Below, one piece after another: positions 1 to 10,712 of a DNA stretch of 64,000 nucleotides. Source of the stretch: Tubiluchus corallicola (Eukaryota > Priapulida > Priapulimorpha > Priapulimorphida > Tubiluchidae); the NCBI GenBank assembly GCA_030141605.1, contig JAQGDQ010000001.1, positions 2,016,501-2,080,500 of the forward strand, written 5' to 3'. Position numbers and translations under genes: made by a program. Numbering within the stretch: the first letter of the stretch is position 1; each line of letters starts with the position of its first letter. The notes under the pieces are model-generated. The model did no database searches, was not told the DNA's origin, and saw only the letters and a list, made by a program, of their open reading frames with translations.

Positions 1-225
<225 letters not shown>

Positions 226-2140
226 CAGTTAGTCAGTCAATCTGTTTGGCTGTCTATCTGATCGCTGTCTCGAATGTCTGCACATAACTCCTACCTACGT
301 ATGCAGTTGCATAGAAGTTGCGCCGCCTTAACTAGATTAAAAACCTTGTAGGTATAACCATCACCGTAAAAGTTTAGCATAAAATCAAAGCATAAAAATT
401 TATTACATGGAAATGCCTATTATAGTACGTTCGTAAACACAGTAGCCCGTTGTTTATTTTGTAAAACACTTGCTAAACTCGCTGTAGGTGTTTTTAAAGG
501 AAAACCGGGCCCATCTTTGCCATAATTTAAAGCAATCTACCCTGTTTAAAACATCGAAATGCAACAATATTTTCTTAATAATGACTTACGTGAAGGAATT
601 ATTACCGCAGAATGGCAATTTCGCGTTCGCGCGGCTAGTTCTTTGTTGTTACGGCAGTTCACCATTCGCTAGCTAGATGGGTAGTAGCGCCTGCATGTCA
701 GAAGAGCGCTACACACAAAAAACAGGTGCTGTACCTTTCAGTTCAGATGTGTTCAGTTGTAAGGTAGTGCACACCATCGAGAGCTCATGTGTGAGCACAG
801 TGGTAAACTTTAAAATTGAATTTTGAACTTAATTTGCCGAGTTTTTGTATATCATACTGAATTTTATATAATAGCACCGTACTGCAAACGCTACTTTCGA
901 AAATGCTGGGCTCGCATACCGCTGAATAAGTTTTTAACCTATTATTTAACTAAAAGAAATGCTTTGGCACTAGTATTGATATTAACATGTATACTTTTCA
1001 CCGTATTTCAAAATGGGTAAGATGTGAAAAATCATCCTGCTTTCCTTTAATACTGGTGACGTTATGCCAATTGAAAATCAGGATGTCGGGAAGCAGGGTG
1101 CTTTTGCAGCAAAAATCAACGAATTTAACTGCCTCTCCTGGTAAAACAAAGCTTTAGACCATGTTTAAACCAGATAAGCAATTTTAAACTATATTGAATA
1201 GGAATTGATTTAAATTTAGTTTATAGCGCGCTTCCATTCCCTTTAAACCGGATAAGGCAGCTAGTGGATTGTAGGCGCATTTTGCTGATAGTTTAAACAA
1301 CAGTTTATTTAACTAACCGCTGGTTGGTGATACATAATTTTATACATAATATAAACAAGAATTCTACCTTTAGAAACACAGTAAACAATATGCTGAATGC
1401 GTGTTCTAAGAGAAGTAACTTGGCAATAATTTTTAACAGGGTGCTATCACTGTTATATTGTATATTGGAATGGCTGGCACCCGGAAAGGCTGAAATCCAA
1501 GTCTACTATGTATGACGCACGCAGCAGCTCGACGACGACTACTTAATTGAACCTGTTACTACCGGGAGGCGCAGCAAGCATTGCCATGACTACATGCACG
1601 CGAAGCTATGTTAGGTTAAATGGAAAGAAAGATTAACAATTACTATCGGTGTAAGTATTTTTACTTATCATTATCCGCAACAATAACTATTTCTAAATAA
1701 CTACTCCCATTGGCTGCACCAGCCTAAATTTCATCTAAGTCATGGTGTAAAATATAACGATCAAGATCATCCTAGGGTTACCATATTGTCTGAGTTGAAA
1801 AAGAGGACACGGGTACATGACCTTCATTTCATCTGTAAATGCACACTATCGTTTCGGCATTGCTACTTTCTAATTAACCTTTACCAGTTACGCTCGAAAC
1901 TGCAAAACAGCGAAACTATACAAATTTAAAGAAATTCACATAAAATTTAAAAACAAACAAAATGGCTCCTGGAAGCTGACGTCATTTTAAGTAGTTAGCG
2001 AATACGCCGAGTATCGACAACGGTGTGAGTGATGTGACCCATAGTGATGTGCGCATCACTTACTTTTGTTCAGTAAATATGTACACAAAGCTTTTACAAG
2101 GGTTGCATTTTGAGATGTTAGCAACATTTTGTATTGAAGG
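226..2140. other. gene-free stretch
   Basis: AT-rich sequence with only short open frames that show no recognisable family and no consistent splice structure. I see no RNA gene or intact mobile element here. Confidence 0.6.
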
Positions 2141-2690
2141 TTAACGAGCTTTTCTTTGTCTCGTACTGTCGAACGCCTCTGCAGTTGGCAACGTCCGTAC
2201 ATACTGATTGAGGCAAAACCCGGACAAACTGCCGATTTTTTGAAAACCCACTCGGACAGAGGCCCAAAAAGAGGATGTGTCCGGGGAAACCTGGACGTAT
2301 GGTAACCCTATATCATCCCAAAGTGGACGAAAGCGCTTTAAATCATCAGCAGTTAATGAGATGCTAGTCCCTGGGGAAATACAATCAGTAATATCATTAA
2401 TAAAAATAAGGAAGCAGTATGGGCCACTCAAAGTTCCTTGGGGATACCACTTATAGCGGGGCGCCATTCAGTGGATATACCGTTAAGAACAACACGTTGG
2501 AAATGATGGGTAAGAAAGTAACCGAACCACTTAAGAAGCTAACCTCTTATACGAGAATATTCCATCTTAAGTAAAAGGCGCTCTTAGTGGACAGAATCAA
2601 GTGCCTTTTTGAAGTCAAGATAAAGTACATCAATACCAGTAAATCGAAGAGGCTAGTCCACTGATTTAAACACGGCAATAGATTAGAGAC
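2141..2690 (-). mobile_element. Non-LTR retrotransposon (LINE) reverse-transcriptase relic
   Basis: The minus strand (2467 to 2141) encodes a degenerate copy of the RT palm: PQGTLSGP followed by FLIFINDITD, the usual PQGS-LGP-LF-IYINDL block, then a damaged catalytic box (TADD where F/YADD is expected). Upstream on the same strand (about 2690 to 2470) further RT-like words appear in shifting frames, such as RIRGLAS-WFGYFL and a VVLNG-like segment. Frames are broken and there is no endonuclease or 3' end, so this is a dead internal fragment. The clade (jockey, CR1 or similar) cannot be fixed by eye. Confidence 0.75.
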
Positions 2691-3696
2691 GACTGTACAT
2701 AGGGGAAGAAACAATTAATAGCCAATTTTTATTCAGATAATTATTACTATATTATTAATTTATTTCTTGTAATTATGTTGTCACTATTTCACTGGTCATT
2801 GTATGCAACTTAGTTGAACCATGTACTTTCTATGTATGTATGTAGAAGATGCTTCATGCACACTGCCATGTTGTCTGGAGATTTTATGAAATTGAAAGTT
2901 ATATTAGTAAATTATAGAATTTTAAATATAGAATCATAAATTAAAACCAGAAAAGTAAATATTTTTACAGTTTCACAAGGGTATCATTATCTTGCTTAAC
3001 GTTTTGCCATCAGGCAAATGTTATAATTTATAACTTACATCTAGATACTTGAACTGTGAATTTATAAACAACAATGTTATGTTGCTTGATAAATAAACCA
3101 CAAGTGCAGAAGATAACTTATAAGTTCAGTGGTCATTGTCTCGTTCGGCACGAGAGTCGTAGCGAGTGCACTATAACATGCGCATGTTGGAAAGTAGAAA
3201 AAAAAATTTGAAAGGGGCAGAAGAAAGACGGCGTAAAAACATGATTAAGTTTTTTTTTGTAATCCTTTTTATTTTTTCATTTACTGGTTAATAAAGCAGT
3301 TTAACCATAAAGATTGAGTTATTTTTTAATTTGTGATGAAACAACCACGATGGCGTCACAGTCATGGCTTAGTAGTAACTGTAGTTTTTCCTTATCTTAG
3401 ATCCAACACTGTCTTTCAGTTTTTAACATGCATTGTTTAGGGAACTGTTTGGTAGAATTTTGCTCAAGCTGAACTTCTTGTCGCAAACTGCATGCAGTTT
3501 TGAAACTAGTTTTGTTAAGCTTCAATCCTTTACTCTCATGATATAAAAATTATATTGTTACATGTAGTTATGTTTGAAACTCTTGATTTCTATAGGTTTG
3601 TTAAATAATCCAAAACGCTATTTTTCTTCTGGAAATAACTTATTCTTGCTTTTGTTTCTACTGTGTAGTAATACAGATTTTATTACCGTTTTTCAG
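2691..3696. other. upstream region of the dynein gene
   Basis: About 1 kb of AT-rich sequence before the first recognised dynein exon. A 5' untranslated exon or promoter must lie here or further upstream, but I can support no specific element. A plausible 3' splice site (tttttcag) lies at about 3696, 22 bases before the chosen ATG, so the first recognised exon is probably not the first exon of the transcript. Confidence 0.45.
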
Positions 3697-3717
3697 GATT
3701 GCAATCATATTATAGAT

Positions 3718-6523
3718 ATGAAAAATAAAAATCAAAAACCTACACCATCATCTGAGAAACAAGAGAAGAAATCAGTGGTTGCAAGAAAAAGTGCAGGAGC
3801 TGGTAAAGCAGGCTCACGAGTAAGAGTAGGAAGTGGAATCAAAGAACTAAAAGAAGATGTCTCTGGTGAAGTATTGGATAACATAGGCATTGAAGAATGG
3901 CTTCAACCTAAACAGCTATTAAAACCCGCTGATCAACTTCAGTTAACTGAAACGGAACTAAGAGCTGAATTCACAAGAATTTTGACAGCAAATAATCCAA
4001 ATGCTCCACAGAACATTGTTAGGTGAATATTACTTTAAAATGAACAATCCTATGATAGAGTCCTTATAGCATGCAAATTATTTAAAGTGTGGCTTAGTAA
4101 CTAAACTCTTCCCGTAATCATGATAAAATGATTAGAGTTTCAAAACAGGTTTTTGGTGCATATTTTTTCCTGTTTAGTGCTTGCAGCTGTAAAGTAAATA
4201 ATGAATATTAGAGCGGGCAAAATTATGCAATAATATTATTAAATTATTGTTGAGAAAAAAGAGGAGAATTACGAAGTGATCAGTTGACACGATTTGAGAG
4301 CTGCTTAGTGTCCTTTTTAAGGCATTTGGTTCCCATGTAAAAACTGAGTAAAAATATCTAACAATTGCTAATTAGTGGGATTTGATACAGTTAGACAGAA
4401 ATTGTTCTAAAAGTTTACCAGCAAAAATTTGATATATTTTCTTAAATCAAAAAGCTAAAAAGCTTGTTTTAATGAAAGAATTTATGTCGTATAATGCAAT
4501 TTAGTCAGTGATAAAATACACATATTGTATTTCTAGAAGATGTTTTGGAAATTGATATATTCCTTGCTAAACAGCCTAAATGGATGAAATGGTAATCTGA
4601 AAATAGTCAATTAATAATGTTAAATAAATTAAAGTGTTGGTAAAGAAGTTACCGTAGTTATTAACTTGCTCTAGTAAATAACAGCTGAGTAATATTTATT
4701 TGTGTAGGTACAGTTTTACTGATGGATGCTTTAAACCAGTGCCTCAGATAGACCAATTGGCTATTCATTATTCGGTGGACGGTTGTGTCTTGCACAAGGA
4801 TTCTGAAGAAGCCAGACGGCAAGCTACCAAACGTTCACAACCAGAGCTGACTAGCATGCAGAGCATGGACAGTGAAGATGAGTACACCACGCCACGAGCT
4901 GATACAGATGAAGGCACCCAAGGAGGAGAGCTAGATGAAGAAGGGCAACCTGTTGGAAGAACAGGTGGGGCAAAACTAATTGCAAATCAATTTAATTTTA
5001 GTGAAAGAGCATCGCAGACATACAACAATCCATACCGTGAGCACGAAACCCAAACACAGCCTCCGCCAAGAGGCGACTTTTCTGCGAATGTGACTCAGTG
5101 GGAGATCTTTGATTCTTACACAATAGATTTTGAGAAAACTCAGCATGAAAAAATCAAAGAAAAGGAAAAGCCTAAAGCAGGTGGGAAAAAAGAAGAAGAT
5201 AAAGCGAAAAAGAAAGTGACTGCAGCAGAACTTGCAGGAGATGATATTACTCAAGTAACAAATGCAGCAAAAATTGTTGAACGTATGGTGAATCAAAATA
5301 CCTTTGATGAAATAGCACAGGATTTTCGCTATTGGGAAGATGCATCAGATGAGCTGCGTGACAATGAAGGTCGGTTGCTTCCTCTGTGGAAGTTTGCATA
5401 CGAGAAAAGCAAACGTTTGGCAGTAACAGCAATGTGTTGGAATCCAATGTATCAGGACCTATTTATTGTAGGTCATGGGTCATATGACTTTCTCAGACAA
5501 ACAAAGGGCATGGTCTGCTGTCACAGTCTGAAGAATCCTTCATTTCCAGAGTATGTCTTTACCACTGTGCATGGCGTGATGTGTATTGATGTCCACCCGA
5601 CAACCCCACAAATTTTAGCTGCTGGTTGTTATGATGGAAGTGTGCTAGTCTACAATCTGAAAGAAAATGATACCGTACCTGTTTATCGAAGTAAGGCTGT
5701 TGTTAAGCATAGAGATCCCGTTTGGCAGCTCAAGTGGCAAAAAGATGACCTTGATGATAACATGAACTTTGTCACTGCCTCATCTGATGGTAGAATATGC
5801 CTGTGGACTATTGTGAGAAGTGAACTAATCCACAGTGAAATAATTCAACTGAAAATTTTTGAAGCGGCTTCAGAAGGTCCAGAAGGTACACAATTGGAAA
5901 CACTGAGCAGTGCTACAGCAATTGATTTTCACCCCGAGCAAGTACAGATGTTTCTTGTAGGAACTGAGGAAGGCAGAATACACAAATGTTCGAGATCGTA
6001 CTCCAGCCAATTTCTTGAAACATATCACTATCATCATATGGCTGTTTACAGAGTACAATGGAATCCTTTTCACCCTAAAGTTTTTATATCTTGTAGTGCT
6101 GACTGGAGTGTAAAGATATGGGATCATACCCAAAAAGAACCATTATTTACTTTTGACCTGAACAGCTCTGTTGGCGACGTTACTTGGGCTCCCTACTCGT
6201 CTACTGTTTTTGCTGCGTGCACAGCAGATGGCAGGGTACATGTCTATGATTTGAACAGCAACAAATATGATGCAATCTGCAGCCAGGCTGTTGCGCAGAA
6301 GAAGAAAACTAGACTTACTCATCTTGCTTTTAATTCCACCTACCCGGCAATTATTGTAGGTGATGACAGAGGATCTGTTTTGAGTCTAAAGCTGTCCCCA
6401 AATCTTAGAAAGGTACCAAGAGACAAAAAAGGTCAAGAATTGCCAAGAACAGCCGAGTCAGAAATTGCCAAGCTTGATAAGATTCTTGATGTTGTTAGGG
6501 ACACTGGCAGTGCAGAAGCATAA
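3718..6523 (+). CDS. DNAI1: Axonemal dynein intermediate chain 1 (outer arm)
   Basis: Coding exons 3718-4022 and 4708-6523 (GT-AG intron 4023-4707) join in frame to give 706 aa; vertebrate DNAI1 is about 700. The product is the WD-repeat intermediate chain of ciliary outer dynein arms, linking the heavy chains to the light-chain complex and the doublet microtubule. Family signatures: EFTRILTANNP and QNIVRYSF across the splice, QFNFSERASQTYNNP, AAKIVERMVNQNT, AQDFRYWEDA, then a WD40 propeller (about residues 320-660) with DPVWQLKWQKDD, LVGTEEGRI and SCSADWSVKIWD. A Lys/Glu-rich charged stretch lies near residues 250-280. The ATG at 3718 fits the family N-terminus, but the frame is open back to the acceptor at about 3696, so a short upstream coding exon is possible. 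Almost all of the protein sits in one 1.8-kb exon, far fewer introns than in vertebrates. Family identity is very secure; the exact N-terminus is less so. Confidence 0.95.
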
Positions 6524-8212
6524 TAGTTCATTAGCCAAAATGTTTTTAAGACAGTCTACTTCTCACAAATATTGTTGTTGGTGTTTTATGTGTACTTGCA
6601 GATTGATGTTATTAGCACCAATCTTATTTAGAATCTTATTTTATTTAAGATTCGTTTTTTACGGGTTCATGTTTAGTTGACAGTTTTTCCTGAGTTTTCA
6701 CCTAATTGCCACCAAGGAATAACGCATTGTTGCACCTTTGCACTGAACCTTTGCATGTATCATACGTTAAAACTTGTGTGCTGGGTTCTTATGAACTTTC
6801 TTTTTTTGTACTTGACATTGTTAAAAAGTTCTAAGCAATGCATAGGAATCTGGTAGTAAGAATTCTGAGCCAAACAAGTGTGCAAAACAGTACAGCTGAG
6901 GAGTAGGTTAAAAAATACGTAGAAAATGGTTTATCAAAGTGAATAAATTCAAGCAGAAATAGATTATCTCCTTTTGTATTTTTTTTGGTACCACGCCTCT
7001 TTTGCACATATTTATCAAACTGTATATAAATATCCATAAGATTTATGTGAAAACATGCTGTTAAGTTTATACGTTCTGTAATTTGTCTTCTATCAGATGA
7101 AATATCTGTTATGCTGAAAAACACTATTGTATAGCTGGTTGTTCATTGTCATTTGCCCTTTCTGGTCTTGAAGAAAATTGAATTGACTTTCACAGTGGTA
7201 GTATAAACATGTTAATTACCTAATCTACCAGATAGATGAATGCTTTTTTTGGATTACTGTAACTTCTTTTACATGATTTAGAGGCTGTATGAGTTTATTT
7301 TGCTTAGACTGCTTTTGTGAAACAATGCCAAACATATTGATTAATTAATCATACGACTGAGATAATGATGATTTTAAAACAATACGTCAACATTCATTTG
7401 AAACAACAGCATTGATTAAATAATTATTTTTTTATAATGCTAGCCTTACAAACATCAAAAATTTGTGTAAATATTAGTAATACATGTATCAGATTGTTAA
7501 TAGTTAGTGTATATGAAAACTATGCAAAACAGGATATCAAGAAACATTCTTTACATATTACCTTTGAAGCTCTAGTCTTAAATATATTTAACAAATTATC
7601 ACATATTTGAATACTTTGAACTTACACATAACATAACACATGCTTTTCATTGTTCTAAACATAACTTCTGATGTATAAAACAGACCTGACATTAAAAAAG
7701 TAATAACATAGATAGTATAACTTCATATTTAAAAAACGATTTTTAGTTGCTAATTATCACCATGTTTGCACTGCACACTTCCATTGCAGCTCTGGAGTGT
7801 AATAATAACATAATAACAATAATTCAAAAGGCATTATTCTGTCTGTAGTGGTTGTGGTGATTAACACATTTCTGTACTCTTCAACTATTGCGTCACTCTT
7901 ATTATCAGGGCAAAACATAACAAAAAAAGTTAGTAAAAAATTTAGTTAGTGTAGACATATAAAAAAATGTGTGCAATAACACAGTCAGCATTTTTATTTT
8001 ATCATTAGAAGATTAGTAAATTTTTTTTCATATTTTTATCATAATGGTTAATTCTAAAAGTATTATATGTAACTTAACAATTTAAACAGAATACAATATT
8101 AGTTAACTAGTCCACACAAAAAACTTGCTAGAAAAACAAAATATTAATGTATTAGTATTAAAATTAGTGTATATGAAAATTATAAGTAAATAATGTAACA
8201 GGAGTTTAAAAC
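6524..8212. other. convergent 3' region between two genes
   Basis: Very AT-rich spacer between the dynein gene (+) and the membrane-protein gene (-). An AATAAA at 6942-6947 could end the dynein transcript. On the minus strand an AATAAA (TTTATT at 7993-7998) lies about 215 bases past the stop of the membrane-protein gene. The short open frames here are not credible genes. Confidence 0.55.
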
Positions 8213-10252
8213 CTAATGTAGCAAACTGTTAAGCTCTACATTGAAGTTTGCTGTAGCAACGTTTTCATAATCTGACATTGTAGAAATGCTGGCAGGAGAC
8301 AACGATGAACATTTAAAGTAATCTGCTGGAAAACAATTGTTACTCCATTCCATGGCTGTATAATTTCTCAAATCTTGATTGTCAAAACTAGCATGATGAC
8401 TAAAGCTGCTTTGCTTAATTTTGTGACCGGTATCCATCACCTTAGAAGTAGCCGATGATGTTGAAGCCCACTTGGACATTTCGCAATTTAATTTCTTGCC
8501 TCCTGTCATAAGAACATAGTTTGATGAGTTAAAACAATCGCGATCAGATTCGGTTCTTTCATCTATTACATCTGTTTCTCCAGACGTTTCTAAAAATCCG
8601 CTATCAGTTGGGTCCTTACTGTAACTATGTACTGGCGGTACATCAAAATCTAACTCTGCCGCCTTTTGTTTTGCCAGATACACAGAACAAGTGGGCATTC
8701 TTAATATCTCTAAGCGTGCTTCCATGCTTGAAGACCGAAAACGTTTAAATGGATGCAATTCACTGTAGTCTTTTCGTTGTCTATGTGTTTTATCGTCGTG
8801 TACTTTAGACAGCGTTTTTGCATCAACACTTTGATTTTTGCTACGACTCACGCACGCCAGATTTTTCATACATATGCCAATAGCAAAAAGGGAAACAACA
8901 ACTTCTAATATTGAAACTAACAAGAGAAGGACATCAAGCACAACCAAACTCTTTGGATACTCAAAAGCAACTTTTTCTGTTTGAACACCATCCTCTCGAC
9001 AAGGTTCTGTTTCAAAACGATATTCACTTGGATTGACGTAGTAAATATTTGTTAAGCTGCGTTTAGAAATTCTGTTCTTTTGAGATTGGCTTGCACTCGA
9101 ATTTGATAGTGAGTAAGGAGTCTCAGTTGTCTTTGACAAAGTCATGACATCAGATCTGTTTGCAGTAAGACTTTGAGTTGTTGCAGCAGTTGCATCCAAA
9201 GTATGTATTTTTTCATAATTAATATCAATTTCTAATAACAAAGTGGTATTTTTTAGTGTCATTGTGGATGCAACACCAAAAGCGTCGACTTCAATCGTTG
9301 CGTCATTTTTGCCGAGTCTACCATAATTTACTGTTGTGAAGTTAGCCTTTGTTTTAGATACGTTCATCTCATCACTGAGCACATGATTATTATAATTATT
9401 ATGAGTATCCGCCAAAGTGCTTGCGTTTATTTTATGCACCACAGATTCACTGAACACACCACGATCCATGTCGGAATAGTGTGTGTAGTTGTCTGTATTT
9501 GAAGAAGTAAGAATTTCATTTGATGTGCCATTTTCACTGAACAAATCATAAGTATGGTTGTTTGGTACTTTTAGAGAGCTTGCTGCACTTGTAGGTACTG
9601 CAGACGTAGGTTGGTGCCTTCTGCTAAAGAAACCTCCCCAAGAGTCTGGCAAATTAGGTTTAGATTCTACTTTTTCAATTTTGCTAATTTCTCGAGTATT
9701 TTCTGCAGATTCCGGTGAAAAATGCTTAGGCTCATCGTCAACCATTATGTTAATTGGATCATCGTAATAATAGTCAAAGTCTGGTGGCTCTCTTGCAACT
9801 GCCGAGTAGTCATACCAGTAGTGATAACAGTTGTAACTGTGACTGTGGATGCTTGAATTTTCAGCATCTGGAGCAGCGTTTGCGTACAGAAAGTCCATTT
9901 TCACATCGTAGGATGAAGACAGGATCAGCGGCACGGTTCCCAAAGCTGAAAATATAGACAATACCAGATAGACCTTCACCTGAGACCTGTGCAGACCAAT
10001 CGACGCTGCTACACCCGTTGTGCCAGTTATGAAAAAAATAACGCCTGTCCATACACCAGTGTAGATAGGCGGAGGTGTCCATCCTAAACTGATTTCAAAC
10101 ATACTTATTGAAGTGTCAATTGTGCAAGCTCCTAGTCCTAGCAGAATTTGCAAAATAGCACTTATCCAACCAGGTATTTTTGGACGATTTATACGCACAT
10201 TTCTGTGTTTGGTTGTTATTAAGTCAAACTCTTCTGAGCTGACAAGTGGCAT
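8213..10252 (-). CDS. Four-pass CD20/ENTREP-like membrane protein, single exon
   Basis: An uninterrupted 679-aa frame. The N-terminal third has three closely spaced hydrophobic helices (about residues 29-50, 66-88 and 94-115). A loop of about 320 residues and a fourth helix (about 437-468, rich in LLLLVS and VVVSLFAIG) follow, then a 211-aa Ser-rich tail. Three packed helices plus a distant fourth is the CD20/MS4A and ENTREP (FAM189) arrangement, and the words WTGVIFFITGTTGV and LSIFSALGTVPL between and within TM2-TM3 fit it. The loop between TM3 and TM4 carries about ten N-glycosylation sequons (for example NSS, NHT, NGT, NYT, NAS, NVS, NFT, NTT, NRS), which supports a luminal or extracellular position, and a dibasic KR site just before the last segment. 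The tail has many Ser/Thr and acidic patches typical of a cytosolic regulatory tail. A minus-strand 3' splice site-like ttcag about 10 bases before the ATG suggests an upstream noncoding exon. Coding status is strong; the family call is tentative and the function unknown. Confidence 0.8.
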   Translation of the reverse strand: MPLVSSEEFDLITTKHRNVRINRPKIPGWISAILQILLGLGACTIDTSISMFEISLGWTPPPIYTGVWTGVIFFITGTTGVAASIGLHRSQVKVYLVLSIFSALGTVPLILSSSYDVKMDFLYANAAPDAENSSIHSHSYNCYHYWYDYSAVAREPPDFDYYYDDPINIMVDDEPKHFSPESAENTREISKIEKVESKPNLPDSWGGFFSRRHQPTSAVPTSAASSLKVPNNHTYDLFSENGTSNEILTSSNTDNYTHYSDMDRGVFSESVVHKINASTLADTHNNYNNHVLSDEMNVSKTKANFTTVNYGRLGKNDATIEVDAFGVASTMTLKNTTLLLEIDINYEKIHTLDATAATTQSLTANRSDVMTLSKTTETPYSLSNSSASQSQKNRISKRSLTNIYYVNPSEYRFETEPCREDGVQTEKVAFEYPKSLVVLDVLLLLVSILEVVVSLFAIGICMKNLACVSRSKNQSVDAKTLSKVHDDKTHRQRKDYSELHPFKRFRSSSMEARLEILRMPTCSVYLAKQKAAELDFDVPPVHSYSKDPTDSGFLETSGETDVIDERTESDRDCFNSSNYVLMTGGKKLNCEMSKWASTSSATSKVMDTGHKIKQSSFSHHASFDNQDLRNYTAMEWSNNCFPADYFKCSSLSPASISTMSDYENVATANFNVELNSLLH

Positions 10253-10410
10253 GTTGTTACTCTGAATTTAGATACCAGTAGCCCACGTAACTTGGAATCA
10301 AATGAAGCTAACAAGTTATTCTTGAACTTGCTGCTTCGCCTGGCTGAAAAATCGATAACCATTAGTAAGAATGATTGTCGAAGTAGCAGAAAAACTTACT
10401 TTTAGTTGAA

Positions 10411-10712
10411 CTAATCAGTTTAATTCATAGATCCACTAGTTATTAAATAATAACTGCCAAAATCGTGGGATCTCTATTAGCTATTATTTTACCATGGATC
10501 GGCACAAATTTTCTGCATATATGTTTATTTTATGCTCGCGTATTTGATATAACTTTTACTTGGACTAATCAGTTTAATTCATAGATCCACTAGTTATTAA
10601 ATAATAACTGCCAAAATCGTGGGATCTCTATTAGCTATTATTTTACCATGGATCGGCATAGATTTTCTGCATACATGTTTATTTCATGCTCGCGTATTTG
10701 ATATAACTTGCA
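10411..10712. repeat. 154-bp direct tandem duplication
   Basis: Bases 10411-10558 recur at 10565-10712 with an offset of 154 and only scattered substitutions (for example cacaaa versus catagat). It lies 160-460 bases upstream (minus strand) of the start codon of the four-pass membrane-protein gene, in its presumed 5' or promoter region. Confidence 0.9.

Noticed and set aside
5870-6133. Antisense open frames within the dynein gene
   Set aside because: They are shadows of the long coding exon.
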